Source of the DNA: Chelatococcus caeni
GTDB taxonomy: Bacteria; Pseudomonadota; Alphaproteobacteria; Rhizobiales; Beijerinckiaceae
Reading direction: 5' to 3'
Assembly: GCF_014196925.1 (NCBI RefSeq)
Contig: NZ_JACIEN010000002.1
Location: forward strand, 558,001 to 622,000
DNA length: 64,000 nt
How positions within the stretch are numbered: the stretch's first letter is position 1; every line of letters begins with the position of its first letter. A program made the position numbers and the translations under genes. Below the pieces are notes generated by a model. That model had not been told where the DNA came from, did not search any database, and saw only the letters and a list, made by a program, of their open reading frames with translations. Shown here in pieces: positions 36,607 to 45,364 of this stretch.

Positions 36607-37708
36607 GGCCGAGCACCTCCGTATCGAGATCGCGCTCCTTGAGGAAGGCGAGCGCCTTGTCGAGCGACGTGCCGTCGTTCGGCAGCCCGACGATGAGCGT
36701 GCCGAACGGACGGCCGGCGATGGAATCGACCGCGCCGCCGAGGATGTTGACGTCGATGCCGAGCTCGCGCGTCACCTGCGACAGCACGGGATGGGTGGCG
36801 AAGGGGCCGCGGAAGACGATGCGCACGACCACCTGTCCGCCGGGGATCGGCTCGGCCTGGATCTGGTCGGCGACGAAGGCCGGCAACTCGCGTCCGGATT
36901 CGGCGGCGAGGAAGCTCCGCGTCGTCTCGTGCTGCGGCCGGGTGAACAGGTCGAAGACGTCGCCCTGCTCGACGATGCGGCCGGCATCGAGCACCGCGAC
37001 GCGCTGCGCGATCGCGCGGATCACCGCCATCTCGTGGGTGATGAGCAGGATGGTGAGGCCGAGCTCGCGGTTGATGGTGCCGAGGAGGTCGAGGATCGAG
37101 CGCGTCGTCTCGGGATCGAGCGCGGAGGTCGCCTCGTCGGACAGGAGCACCTTGGGCTGCGTGGCGAGCGCGCGGGCGATGCCGACGCGCTGCTTCTGCC
37201 CGCCGGAGAGCTCGGCCGGATAGCGCCCGCGCTTGTCGGCGAGGCCGACGAGATCGAGCAGCGGCGTGACCCGCGCCTTGATCGTCGCGGCGTCGGTGCC
37301 CGCGATCTCGAGCGGCAGGGCGACGTTGTCGAAGACCGTGCGCGACGACAGGAGGTTGAAGTGCTGGAACACCATCCCGATCGAGCGGCGCACGGAGCGC
37401 AGCGCGCCCTCGCCGAGCCCGGCAACGTCCGTGCCGTCGACGATGACGCGCCCGGCGGTGGGCTTCTCGAGCCCGTTGACGAGGCGGATCAGCGTCGACT
37501 TGCCGGCGCCGGAGCGGCCGATGACGCCGACGACGGAGCTGCGCGGCACGGCAAGGTCGATGCCGGCGAGCGCATGCACGGCGGCCGAACTCTTGCGCGC
37601 CGGGAAGGACTTGGCGACCCCCTCGAAGCGGATGATGGCATCCTCCGCCTCGTCGCTCGCGGGGATCGCCGCGTCGGCGGCGATGGGGGAATGGGCGTTC
37701 ACGGTCAT
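36596..37708 (-). CDS. metN: Methionine ABC transporter ATP-binding protein MetN
   Basis: A 370-residue ABC ATPase. Walker A is [20 protein letters not shown], the signature is [16 protein letters not shown] and Walker B is [16 protein letters not shown]. The switch histidine lies in [11 protein letters not shown]. The last 90 residues form the NIL domain, the methionine sensor that inhibits transport when internal methionine is high. About 25 residues precede the ABC core. It is followed with an 11-base overlap by metI. Confidence 0.96.
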   Translation of the reverse strand: MTVNAHSPIAADAAIPASDEAEDAIIRFEGVAKSFPARKSSAAVHALAGIDLAVPRSSVVGVIGRSGAGKSTLIRLVNGLEKPTAGRVIVDGTDVAGLGEGALRSVRRSIGMVFQHFNLLSSRTVFDNVALPLEIAGTDAATIKARVTPLLDLVGLADKRGRYPAELSGGQKQRVGIARALATQPKVLLSDEATSALDPETTRSILDLLGTINRELGLTILLITHEMAVIRAIAQRVAVLDAGRIVEQGDVFDLFTRPQHETTRSFLAAESGRELPAFVADQIQAEPIPGGQVVVRIVFRGPFATHPVLSQVTRELGIDVNILGGAVDSIAGRPFGTLIVGLPNDGTSLDKALAFLKERDLDTEVLGHVA

Positions 37709-37743
37709 TCTCTTTTCCGGGGGCGTGCGGTGGCCTTGCGGCC

Positions 37744-37956
37744 TTATGCCGTCATTCGGCCGCGGGCGCGAGCCCCCCGTTGATCATCCTTCAGCGCGAG
37801 ACGGGCGGCGCGCTGGGCCGTCCACGGGTCGGCGAAGATGCGGCCTTCGAGCGGCTCGTAGGCGCGCGCCGTGGCGTGGAAGCGGAACCGCTCCCCCTCG
37901 CGCGCCAGGATGCCGGCCGCCTCGCCGCCCACCTCGATGATGTAGGCGTGGAACAT
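37744..37956 (-). CDS. Small conserved hypothetical protein within the methionine transporter locus
   Basis: A 70-residue protein, no membrane segment, reading [20 protein letters not shown] at the start, then an aromatic/basic middle ([16 protein letters not shown]) and an Arg-rich tail. I recall similar short proteins in Hyphomicrobiales but no function. It lies between metQ2 and metN, on the same strand, 35 bases before metN. Position suggests co-transcription, not necessarily a shared function. Confidence 0.55.
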   Translation of the reverse strand: MFHAYIIEVGGEAAGILAREGERFRFHATARAYEPLEGRIFADPWTAQRAARLALKDDQRGARARGRMTA

Positions 37957-38001
37957 GGCGTTCTCCCGGGGCGTGGTGCATGCGAGCGGCGGGACCGCAG
38001 C

Positions 38002-38028
38002 CCCTCTCCCAACGTTGCGCGGAGAGGG
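38002..38028. repeat. REP-like hairpin between metQ2 and the small protein gene
   Basis: CCCTCTCC and GGAGAGGG form an eight-base stem around an eleven-base loop. The arms resemble those of the element at 18474-18493. It lies within the metQ2-metN transcription unit and may lower downstream expression or protect the metQ2 mRNA. Confidence 0.6.
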
Positions 38029-38058
38029 ACGGTCCGGCTCGGCGAGGATCGCCCGGCC

Positions 38059-38865
38059 TCACCAGGCCGGCAGCACCGCGCCCTTGAAGCGCTCGGTGAG
38101 GAAGTCGGCCACCTCCTTGGACTGGTAGGCGGCGACCAGCTTGGCGACGAAGGGCTTGTCCTTGTCGGCGGCGCGCACGGCGACGAAGTTGCCGTAAGGA
38201 TTGTCCGTGCGGCTCTCCTGCACCAGCGCGTCGTCGGTGGGGTTCAAGCCGGCGCCGAGCGCGTAGTTGGTGTTGATGACCGCGCCGTCGAGGTCCGGCA
38301 GCTGCTTCGGCAGGAGGGCGGCGTCGGTCTCGACGAAGCTCACCTTCTTCGGGTTCTCGGCGATGTCGAGCGGCGTCGCCGTCAGGCCCGTGCCGTCCTT
38401 GAGCTTGATGAGGCCGTTGCCGGCGAGGAGGTGCAGCGCACGGCCGCCGTTGCTCGGATCGTTGGGGATGCCGATCTTGGCGCCCTCGGGCAGGGCGGCG
38501 AATTCCTTGTGCTTTGCGGAATAGAAGCCGATCGGCTCGACGATGGTGTAGCCGGCCGGCACGATCTTGTAGCCGCGGGCGGCGATCTGCGCATCGAGAT
38601 AAGGCTTGTGCTGGAAGGCGTTGGCGTCGATGTCGCCGCGGTCGAGCGCCTCGTTGGGCAGCGTGTAGTCCGAGAAGGCGATGATCTCGATGGTCAGGCC
38701 GTCCTTGGCCGCGACCTTGCTGGCGACCTCCGCGATCTCCTCCTCGTCGCCGCCGATGACGCCGAGCTTGATGGTCTCGGCGGCGGCGAGGGCTGTGGAG
38801 CCAAGGAGGAGGCCGGCTGCGACGAGCGCCCCGAAGGCGCGGCGGTCGAGAGCGAAACGGGTCAT
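38059..38865 (-). CDS. MetQ/NlpA-family binding protein (proximal copy)
   Basis: A 268-residue binding protein of the same family as the distal MetQ and its paralogue. The N-terminal secretion signal (about 1-29, FGALVAAGLLLGSTALAAAE) includes a twin-arginine-like LDRRAF. The body begins IKLGVIGGDEEEIAEVA, where the distal copy has GVTPGPHAQIL, so the ligand-pocket entrance differs. The shared segments FSDYTLPNEALDRGDIDANA and NDPSNGGRALHLL are intact. It leads the methionine transporter cluster. Ligand preference may differ from that of the distal copy. Confidence 0.92.
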   Translation of the reverse strand: MTRFALDRRAFGALVAAGLLLGSTALAAAETIKLGVIGGDEEEIAEVASKVAAKDGLTIEIIAFSDYTLPNEALDRGDIDANAFQHKPYLDAQIAARGYKIVPAGYTIVEPIGFYSAKHKEFAALPEGAKIGIPNDPSNGGRALHLLAGNGLIKLKDGTGLTATPLDIAENPKKVSFVETDAALLPKQLPDLDGAVINTNYALGAGLNPTDDALVQESRTDNPYGNFVAVRAADKDKPFVAKLVAAYQSKEVADFLTERFKGAVLPAW

Positions 38866-38883
38866 GATTGTCCTCGTGCGTTG

Positions 38884-38931
38884 TCCGTGCCGGTCTCGCC
38901 AAAGCCGGCGAGGCACCCGAAATGTCACGGA
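38884..38931 (-). promoter_or_regulatory. Alternative-stem leader upstream of metQ2
   Basis: Written on the plus strand, TCCGTG (38884-38889) can pair with CACGGA (38926-38931), or GTGC (38887-38890) can pair with GCAC (38913-38916) below an inner stem CTCGCC/GGCGAG (38895-38900, 38907-38912). The two outer pairings share bases and exclude each other. The region ends 18 bases before the metQ2 start codon. Switch behaviour is inference, and no known SAM riboswitch consensus is matched. Confidence 0.35.
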
Positions 38932-39309
38932 TGAGCGGATCGGCTGAGAAGGCGCGATTCCGGCTGATGAAAGAAGGGTAGTGTCAGAAAACGGCCGCAC
39001 CGGGCCGGCTGCGGAAGGGTCCGTCAGCCCATCATGGAGCGACAACACATTCGCCGGCAGGGCCGGTGTGTCGCTTCGTCATGGAACTTCGCCAGGGGCG
39101 TCATCGTCATCTCCGATCCTCGAGCCACGAAGACCGTTCGTGGCGCTTTAGCGTTTGGTGACGCGGCGCAAGCTGCATGGGTCAAATCACCGCGGTGCGA
39201 CCGCACGGGCGGCCGGCACGGGGCGCACTATCGGTCTGGCCGATCGGCCTGTCAATCGAAAAATTCCGCTAAACCGGACGATTTGTGCCTTTCTAAGAAA
39301 CATACCACT

Positions 39310-39329
39310 TATAATTTCAGTGAAATTAT
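39310..39329 (+). promoter_or_regulatory. Perfect palindrome overlapping a TATAAT box before the cys operon
   Basis: ATAATTTCA-G-TGAAATTAT (39311-39329) is a perfect nine-base inverted repeat with a single central base. TATAAT at 39310-39315 overlaps its left arm, and no good -35 box is spaced correctly. The layout fits a regulated promoter with an operator over the -10 region, or an activator site. The regulator is not identified. Confidence 0.5.
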
Positions 39330-39382
39330 CCTATTCACGAGAGACGGAAAGAATTGTACGATCGAACAAATATCGGATTGGG

Positions 39383-39565
39383 ATGTGGAATATCGTGCTC
39401 TCGCCCGAACAGCTCTCGCTGCTCCGTCATGCGGCCATCGTCCTGGGCGCCTGGCTCGCCTTCCTGCTGCTGGCCTATTGGGCGCCGCGGCCGGGTGGCG
39501 ATGGTCATGCTGCCATGGGCCTGGGTCCGGCGGCTGCAGCCCAGGCCATCTCGCAACGAGATTAA
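39383..39565 (+). CDS. Possible small single-pass membrane protein
   Basis: A 60-residue frame, MWNIVLSPEQLSLLRHAAIV onward, with one clear membrane helix (about 17-33, AIVLGAWLAFLLLAYWA) and a short Gly/Ala-rich tail. The coding stretch is GC-rich like the genome, whereas the bases on both sides are AT-rich, which supports a real gene between two regulatory segments. It starts 54 bases after the palindrome and lies 85 bases before cysG, on the same strand. I do not recognise the family. Confidence 0.45.
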   Translation: MWNIVLSPEQLSLLRHAAIVLGAWLAFLLLAYWAPRPGGDGHAAMGLGPAAAAQAISQRD

Positions 39566-39650
39566 TAACATATCAGTTTTGTATTTTTAATCCAATTATC
39601 ACGTGGTACTGTGTTTAAAGATCAAATTCACGCAACTTGACGGTGAATTC

Positions 39651-41081
39651 GTGAGCGGCCTGCGCTATTTTCCGATCTCCTATGATGTCGGCGACCGGCT
39701 GGTCGTGATTGTCGGCGGCGGAGACGAGGCTTTCGCCAAGCTGCGGCTGCTCGGACGGTCGCAGGCGCGGCTGCGGCTCGTCGCGCCGGCGCTGGAACCG
39801 GCCCTTGCCGCGTTCGTTGAAACGAACGGCATCGATCACCGCGCCCGCGATCTCGCCGCCGAAGATCTCGCCGAGGCGGCGCTCGTCTTCATCGGCACGG
39901 GAGACGAGGGCGAGGACGCCCGGCTCGCCGCCCACGCCCGCGCCGCCGGCGTGCCGGTCAACGTGGTCGACCGGCCGCATCTGTCGGATTTCGCCGTGCC
40001 GGCCATCGTCGATCGGGCCCCCGTCGCCGTCGCCATCTCGACGGACGGGCTTGCCCCCGTCCTCGCCCAGCGCATCCGCGCCGCCGTGGAGGCGATGCTG
40101 GCGCCGGAATTCGGCCGGCTCGGCGAGCTCGCCCGCTCCCTGCGCACCGCCGTGACGGCGGCCATTCCCACCAACAGCGCGCGCCTCAGGTTCTGGAACC
40201 GCCTGTTCGACGGCCCGGCCGGGCGGCTCGCGCTCGCCGGCGACCTCGGCGGGGCACGCCGGGCCGCCCTCACGGCCCTGTCCGCCAGCGCCGGGGAAGA
40301 CGGCGTCGTCTGGCTCATCGGCGCCGGCCCCGGCTCCGCCGATCTCCTGACCCTCCGGGCGCAGCGCCTGCTGCTCGAGGCCGACGTCATCGTCCATGAC
40401 GGGCTCGTGCCGCAGGAGGTGGTCGATATGGGCCGCCGCGATGCCGAGCGCATCGCCGTCGGCAAGGCCAAGGGGCGCCATTCCATTTCACAGTCGGAGA
40501 TCGATGGCCTCATCGTGCGCCTCGCCCGCCAGGGCAAGCGGGTAGCGCGCCTCAAGGCGGGCGATCCGCTCGTCTTCGGCCGGGCCGGCGAGGAGCTCGC
40601 CGCGCTCAGAGCCGCCGGCATCCGCGCCGAGGTGGTGCCCGGCGTCACCGCCGCGCTCGCGGCCGCCGCCGATGCGCAGGCCTCGCTTACGCTGCGCGGC
40701 GTCGCCTCTTCGCTCACCTTCGCCACCGGCCACGGCGCCGAGGGCGGCGAGCCGGCCGGCTGGCCGGCCATCGCCGCTGCCGGCGGCACCGTCGCCGTCT
40801 ACATGGGGCGCACGGTGGCTGAGGAGACGCAGGCGCGTTTCCTCGCCGCCGGCGTCGCGCCGGACACGCCGGTCGTCGCCGTGGAGAACGCCGGGCGGGT
40901 GACGCGCCGGCTGCTCGCCGGCATGCTCGCCGACCTGCCGGCGCTGTCGGCGCGGGCCGACGTTGACGGCCCCGTCCTCATTCTCGTCGGCCCCGCGCTC
41001 GCCCAGGGCGATCTTGAGGCGGCCGAACCCATCGCCGAACCGATCCCCCGCAGGCAGCCGGCGCTCGCCGGCGCCGCCTGA
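39651..41081 (+). CDS. cysG: Siroheme synthase CysG
   Basis: A 476-residue multifunctional enzyme that makes siroheme for sulfite reductase. The N-terminal half (about 1-200) is the dehydrogenase/ferrochelatase part, with the NAD-binding VVIVGGGDEAFAK and the STDGLAPVLAQRIR segment. The C-terminal half (from about 215) is uroporphyrinogen-III methyltransferase with VWLIGAGPGSADLLTLRAQR, VIVHDGLV, RLKAGDPLVFGRAGEE and EVVPGVTAALAAAA. The GTG at 39651 (VSGLRYFPI) matches family N-termini; an in-frame GTG at 39603 would add 16 residues. First clear gene of the cys operon. Confidence 0.94.
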   Translation: MSGLRYFPISYDVGDRLVVIVGGGDEAFAKLRLLGRSQARLRLVAPALEPALAAFVETNGIDHRARDLAAEDLAEAALVFIGTGDEGEDARLAAHARAAGVPVNVVDRPHLSDFAVPAIVDRAPVAVAISTDGLAPVLAQRIRAAVEAMLAPEFGRLGELARSLRTAVTAAIPTNSARLRFWNRLFDGPAGRLALAGDLGGARRAALTALSASAGEDGVVWLIGAGPGSADLLTLRAQRLLLEADVIVHDGLVPQEVVDMGRRDAERIAVGKAKGRHSISQSEIDGLIVRLARQGKRVARLKAGDPLVFGRAGEELAALRAAGIRAEVVPGVTAALAAAADAQASLTLRGVASSLTFATGHGAEGGEPAGWPAIAAAGGTVAVYMGRTVAEETQARFLAAGVAPDTPVVAVENAGRVTRRLLAGMLADLPALSARADVDGPVLILVGPALAQGDLEAAEPIAEPIPRRQPALAGAA

Positions 41082-41092
41082 AGGAGAGCCTG

Positions 41093-41422
41093 ATGAAGAA
41101 GGATGCCAAGGGCGCCGGTCCCAAGGTCGTGACCGCCAATGCCCTCGACAGCGGCCTCGTCGTATTCCGCACGGCGGACGGGCGCTGGTCGACCGACATC
41201 GCCGAGGCCGAGGTGGCCGAGACGAAGGAAGCGGCGGATGCCCTGCTCGCCCTGGGCGAGGCGGACGGCGCCCGTAACCTCGTCGTCGATGTCTATCTCG
41301 TCGCCATGACCGAGGGCGACGACGGCCGGCTCGTGCCGGTGCTGCTGCGCGAGGCGATCCGCGCCGCACGGCGCCCCACCATCGTCATGCCGGGCGAAGA
41401 TCCGTCCGTCATCGCCGCCTGA
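41093..41422 (+). CDS. DUF2849 protein of sulfate-assimilation operons
   Basis: A 109-residue protein with the DUF2849 pattern: VVTANALDSGLVVFRTADGR, WSTDIAEAEVAETKEAADAL and a C-terminal PVLLREAIRAARRPTIVMPG. Such proteins are found between cysG and the sulfite reductase gene in many alphaproteobacteria, and their function is unknown; a role in the reductase step is inferred from position. An AAGGAGAG ribosome site precedes the ATG, and 28 bases separate it from cysI. Confidence 0.88.
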   Translation: MKKDAKGAGPKVVTANALDSGLVVFRTADGRWSTDIAEAEVAETKEAADALLALGEADGARNLVVDVYLVAMTEGDDGRLVPVLLREAIRAARRPTIVMPGEDPSVIAA

Positions 41423-41450
41423 ACCCCGCGCATCCGGAGACGACAGTCCC

Positions 41451-43112
41451 ATGTACCGCTACGACGAATTCGACCGGCAGTTCGTGGCCGAGCGCGTGGA
41501 GGAATTCCGCGACCAGGTGGCGCGCCGCCTCTCGGGCGAGTTGACGGAAGACGAGTTCAAGCCGCTCCGGCTGATGAACGGCGTCTATCTGCAGCTGCAC
41601 GCCTACATGCTGCGCATCGCCATTCCCTACGGCACGCTGAATTCCCGCAAGCTCCGGCGGCTCGCCCATATCGCGCGGCGCTACGACCGCGGCTTCGGCC
41701 ATTTCACGACGCGGCAGAACCTGCAGTTCAACTGGATCAAGCTCGAAGAGGTGCCGGAGATCCTCAAGGAGCTCGCGGAGGTCGAGATGCACGCCATCCA
41801 GACCTCGGGCAACTGCATCCGCAACGTCTCGGCGGACCATTTCGCCGGCGCGGCCGCGGACGAGATCGCCGATCCGCGCGTCTATGCCGAGATCCTCCGG
41901 CAGTGGTCGTCGCTGCACCCGGAGTTCACCTTCCTGCCGCGCAAGTTCAAGATCGCCGTCGTGGCGGCGGAGGCGGACCGCGCCGCCATCCAGGTGCACG
42001 ACATCGGCCTGCAGGTGAAGCGGAACGAGGCCGGCGAGACCGGCTTTGCCGTCTGGGTCGGCGGCGGCCTCGGCCGCACGCCGATGATCGGCCGCAAGGT
42101 GCGCGACTTCCTGCCCGAGGCGGAGCTGCTCAGCTATTGCGAGGCGATCCTGCGCGTCTACAACATGCACGGCCGGCGCGACAACAAGTACAAGGCGCGT
42201 CTCAAGATCCTCGTGCACGAGACGGGCGTCGACGAGATCGCGCGCGACATCGAGACCGAATACGAGGACATCCGCGCCCGCGGCGCCCTGACGATGCCGC
42301 AGGAGGAGATCGCCCGCATCCGCGCCTATTTCGCGCCGCCGGCCTTCGCGGAACTGTCCGCGCGCTCGTCCGCCTTCGAGGCGGCGAAGGCCGACAGCCG
42401 CAGCTTCGCCCGTTTCGTCGAGCGCAACGTGGCCCCGCACAGGGTGCCGGGCTACGGCATCGTCACCATTTCGCTGAAGGCCATCGGTGCCCCGCCCGGG
42501 GATGCGACGGCGGAGCAGATGGAGCTGATCGCCGACCTCGCCGAGCGCTACAGCTTCGACGAGGTGCGTGTCAGCCACGAGCAGAACCTCGTGCTGCCGC
42601 ATGTCAGGCTCGACGACATCCCGGCCGTCCATGCGGCGCTCGCCGAGGCCGACCTCGCGACGCCGAACGCCGGGCTCGTCACCGACATCATCGCCTGCCC
42701 CGGGCTCGACTACTGCGCGCTGGCGAACGCCCGCTCCATCCCGGTGGCGCAGCGCATCGCCGAGCGCTTCGCCGACATCGAGCGGCAGAAGCAGATCGGC
42801 GACCTCAAGATCAAGATCTCCGGCTGCATCAACGCCTGCGGCCACCACCACGTCGGCCACATCGGCATCCTCGGCGTCGACCGCAAGGGCGAGGAGTTCT
42901 ACCAGATCACGCTCGGCGGCTCGGGCGACGAGACCTGCTCGATCGGCGAGATCGTCGGCAAGGGCTTCTCGTCGGAGGAGGTCGTCGGCGCGGTGGAAAC
43001 CATCGTCGAGACCTATCTCAGGCTGCGCGAGGGACCGCAGGAGACCTTCCTCGCCGCCTTCCGCCGGCTCGGCGAGACCCCGTTCCGGGAGGCGCTCTAT
43101 GCCGACGCTTGA
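41451..43112 (+). CDS. cysI: Assimilatory sulfite reductase hemoprotein (nitrite/sulfite reductase)
   Basis: A 553-residue siroheme and 4Fe-4S enzyme that reduces sulfite to sulfide in the cytoplasm. The substrate-binding segment QTSGNCIRNVSADHFAGAAA and the cluster ligands in CPGLDYCALA and KISGCINACGHHHVGHIGI (C-x5-C and C-x3-C) are all present. FTTRQNLQFNWI is the siroheme-contact arginine region. It follows cysG and DUF2849 and overlaps cysH by 14 bases. It could in principle also use nitrite, but the operon points to sulfite. Confidence 0.94.
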   Translation: MYRYDEFDRQFVAERVEEFRDQVARRLSGELTEDEFKPLRLMNGVYLQLHAYMLRIAIPYGTLNSRKLRRLAHIARRYDRGFGHFTTRQNLQFNWIKLEEVPEILKELAEVEMHAIQTSGNCIRNVSADHFAGAAADEIADPRVYAEILRQWSSLHPEFTFLPRKFKIAVVAAEADRAAIQVHDIGLQVKRNEAGETGFAVWVGGGLGRTPMIGRKVRDFLPEAELLSYCEAILRVYNMHGRRDNKYKARLKILVHETGVDEIARDIETEYEDIRARGALTMPQEEIARIRAYFAPPAFAELSARSSAFEAAKADSRSFARFVERNVAPHRVPGYGIVTISLKAIGAPPGDATAEQMELIADLAERYSFDEVRVSHEQNLVLPHVRLDDIPAVHAALAEADLATPNAGLVTDIIACPGLDYCALANARSIPVAQRIAERFADIERQKQIGDLKIKISGCINACGHHHVGHIGILGVDRKGEEFYQITLGGSGDETCSIGEIVGKGFSSEEVVGAVETIVETYLRLREGPQETFLAAFRRLGETPFREALYADA

Positions 43113-43851
43113 GGAGCTGGCGCCCGGCAGTGCCCCGCCCGCGCTCGCCGCGCGGGCGAGCGAGCTCGAGGCCGCCCATGGCGACCTCGGCGCGCTCGCC
43201 ATCATGCGCCTCGCCATCCGCAAGCTCTTCCCGGAGCGCATCACGCTCGTGTCGAGCTTCGGCGCCGAATCGGCTGTGCTGCTGCACATGGCGGCGACCA
43301 TCGACCGCGACCTGCCGGTGACCTTCGTCGATACCGGCCGGCTGTTCCCGGAGACGCTCGCCTACCGCGACGAACTCGTCGATCTCCTCGGCCTCACCGA
43401 CGTGCGCACCGTCGGGCCCGATGCGGCCGCGATGGAGCGGCTCGACCCCTATGGCGCCATGTTCGCCATCGACGCGGACGAGTGCTGCCGGCTGCGCAAG
43501 GTCGAGCCCCTGGCGCGCGCGATCGCGCCGTTCGAGGCCTGGATCACGGGCCGCAAGCGCTACCAGGCCGCGACGCGCACGGCGATGCCGGTCTTCGAGG
43601 CCGATGCGACGCATATCAAGGTCACGCCGCTCGCCGCCTGGGGCATGGAGGAGGTGCGCGCCTATCTCCGGGCGCACGACCTGCCGGTCCATCCGCTCGT
43701 CGGCCGCGGCTATCCTTCCATCGGCTGCGCGCCCTGCACCACGCCGGTCGCCGCGGGGGAGGACCCGCGCGCCGGGCGCTGGCGCGGCTCGGCCAAGATC
43801 GAATGCGGCATCCACGTCTCCAAGGCGGGTGTCGAGAGGAGGAGCGCCTGA
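43099..43851 (+). CDS. cysH: Adenylylsulfate reductase (CysH family, iron-sulfur type)
   Basis: A 250-residue thioredoxin-dependent reductase that makes sulfite. VSSFGAESAVLLHMA is the PP-loop-like nucleotide site and FVDTGRLFPET follows. The catalytic cysteine is Cys236 in KIECGIH. Cys129-Cys130 and Cys210/Cys213 (DECC and GCAPC) are the four ligands of a 4Fe-4S cluster, which indicates preference for APS over PAPS. Translation starts 14 bases inside cysI, and the stop overlaps the next gene's start by one base. Confidence 0.93.
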   Translation: MPTLEELAPGSAPPALAARASELEAAHGDLGALAIMRLAIRKLFPERITLVSSFGAESAVLLHMAATIDRDLPVTFVDTGRLFPETLAYRDELVDLLGLTDVRTVGPDAAAMERLDPYGAMFAIDADECCRLRKVEPLARAIAPFEAWITGRKRYQAATRTAMPVFEADATHIKVTPLAAWGMEEVRAYLRAHDLPVHPLVGRGYPSIGCAPCTTPVAAGEDPRAGRWRGSAKIECGIHVSKAGVERRSA

Positions 43852-44375
43852 TGGCCCTCTACAGGAACGGTTCCTTCGTCGCGGACGATCCCTGGCGCAT
43901 CCTCGGCGCGGACGAGGCCCTGCCGGCCGAGGGGCCGGTGGCGCTGCCCAAGGCGCGCTTCATCGCCGAACGTGACGGGCTCGCCGGGCGCAATGCGCCG
44001 CTCGGCGTCGTCATCGAGGCGGGGGAGGGGCTCGACGGGCTGGAGGACGACATCGACCGCCTGTCGCTCGTCGTCCTGACCTTCCCGAAATACACCGACG
44101 GGCGCAACTACTCGACGGCGCGCATCCTGCGCGAGCGCTTCGGCTATCGCGGCGAGTTGCGCGCCACCGGCAACGTGCTGCGCGACCAGCTGCGCTTCAT
44201 GCTGCGCTGCGGCTTCGATGCGCTCGAGATCACGCACGAAGGCACGATCGCGGCGCTCAGTGACGGCCGCATCAATCTCGTCTCCCTGCATTACCAGCCC
44301 GCGAGCCGCGACGAGGCCGCCCCGCCGGTCGCCGGCGGGCATCCCTGGCGCCGCAGCTCCGCCGGCCGGCTCTGA
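43851..44375 (+). CDS. DUF934 protein of sulfate-assimilation operons
   Basis: A 174-residue protein of the DUF934 family, usually encoded beside cysH or cysI. Typical segments are [40 protein letters not shown] and [12 protein letters not shown]. Function unknown; sometimes called oxidoreductase without evidence. The ATG shares a base with the cysH stop (TGATG), so translation is coupled. CysD starts 23 bases after it. Confidence 0.9.
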   Translation: MALYRNGSFVADDPWRILGADEALPAEGPVALPKARFIAERDGLAGRNAPLGVVIEAGEGLDGLEDDIDRLSLVVLTFPKYTDGRNYSTARILRERFGYRGELRATGNVLRDQLRFMLRCGFDALEITHEGTIAALSDGRINLVSLHYQPASRDEAAPPVAGGHPWRRSSAGRL

Positions 44376-44398
44376 TTTCGCGAAAGACGTCAACGACC

Positions 44399-45364
44399 AT
44401 GTATCGCTCCGACGCCGCCGCTCTCTCCGTCCTCGAACCGGCCCGGGCCGAGGCGCCCCGCCTTGGCCTCACGCCGCATCTTGCCCGCCTCGAGGCGGAG
44501 GCAATCCACATCATGCGGGAGGTGGCGGCCGAGTTCCGCAACCCGGTGATGCTCTATTCGATCGGCAAGGACTCGTCGGTGATGCTGCACATCGCCCGCA
44601 AGGCCTTCTTCCCGGGCAAGCCGCCGTTCCCGCTGATGCATGTCGACACGACGTGGAAGTTCCGCGAGATGATCGCCTTCCGCGACCAGACGGCGCGCGA
44701 GCTCGGCTGGGAGCTGATCGTTCATGTCAATCCGGAGGGCAAGGCGCGCGGCATCGATCCGTTCCGCTCCGGCTCGTCCCTGCACACCCAGGTGATGAAG
44801 ACGGAAAGCCTGAAGCAGGCGCTCGACAAGTACGGCTTCGACGCCGCCTTCGGCGGGGCGCGCCGCGACGAGGAGAAGAGCCGCGCCAAGGAGCGCATCT
44901 TCTCCCACCGCAACGCCCAGCACGGCTGGGAGCCGCGCAGCCAGCGGCCGGAGCTGTGGAACCTCTTCAACACCCGCATCAACCCGGGCGAATCGATGCG
45001 CGTCTTCCCGCTCTCCAACTGGACCGAGCGGGACGTGTGGCACTACATCCTCGCCGAGAACATTCCCGTCGTGCCGCTCTATTTCGCCAAGGAGCGGCCG
45101 GTGGTGGAACGCGACGGCGCGCTCATCATGGTCGACGACGAGCGCATGCCGCTCAACCCCGGCGAGAAGCCGGAGCTGCGCAAGGTCCGCTTCCGCACGC
45201 TCGGCTGCTATCCGCTGACCGGCGCCGTCGAATCCGATGCCGAGACGCTGGAGGCGATCGTCGACGAGCTGATGGCCTCGCGCGCGTCGGAACGGCAGGG
45301 TCGCGTCATCGACCGGGACGACAAGGCCTCCATGGAGCGCAAGAAGCGCGAGGGGTATTTCTGA
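44399..45364 (+). CDS. cysD: Sulfate adenylyltransferase subunit 2 CysD
   Basis: A 321-residue PP-loop ATP pyrophosphatase that forms APS from sulfate and ATP with the GTPase CysN. The [20 protein letters not shown] loop (about 55-74) and the [19 protein letters not shown] and [20 protein letters not shown] motifs are family-typical. The C-terminus ends with [10 protein letters not shown], as in CysD. The TGA overlaps the cysNC ATG by one base. Confidence 0.95.
   Translation: MYRSDAAALSVLEPARAEAPRLGLTPHLARLEAEAIHIMREVAAEFRNPVMLYSIGKDSSVMLHIARKAFFPGKPPFPLMHVDTTWKFREMIAFRDQTARELGWELIVHVNPEGKARGIDPFRSGSSLHTQVMKTESLKQALDKYGFDAAFGGARRDEEKSRAKERIFSHRNAQHGWEPRSQRPELWNLFNTRINPGESMRVFPLSNWTERDVWHYILAENIPVVPLYFAKERPVVERDGALIMVDDERMPLNPGEKPELRKVRFRTLGCYPLTGAVESDAETLEAIVDELMASRASERQGRVIDRDDKASMERKKREGYF

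Larger units (their letters stand above)
38866..39382. other. Divergent regulatory region between metQ2 and the sulfate-assimilation genes
   Basis: About 500 bases without a convincing gene. Nearest metQ2 is a region with alternative stems (38884-38931). A 38-base stem-loop with seven-base arms AGCGACA/TGTCGCT follows at 39038-39075. The right third (from about 39250) becomes markedly AT-rich for this window and holds a perfect palindrome and a TATAAT box facing the cys genes. I find no tRNA or known riboswitch here. Confidence 0.6.

Noticed and set aside
38866-38931. SAM-II or SAM/SAH riboswitch upstream of metQ2
   Set aside because: The conserved loop and pseudoknot sequences of these classes are not present; only generic stems are seen, so I list it as a possible leader structure.
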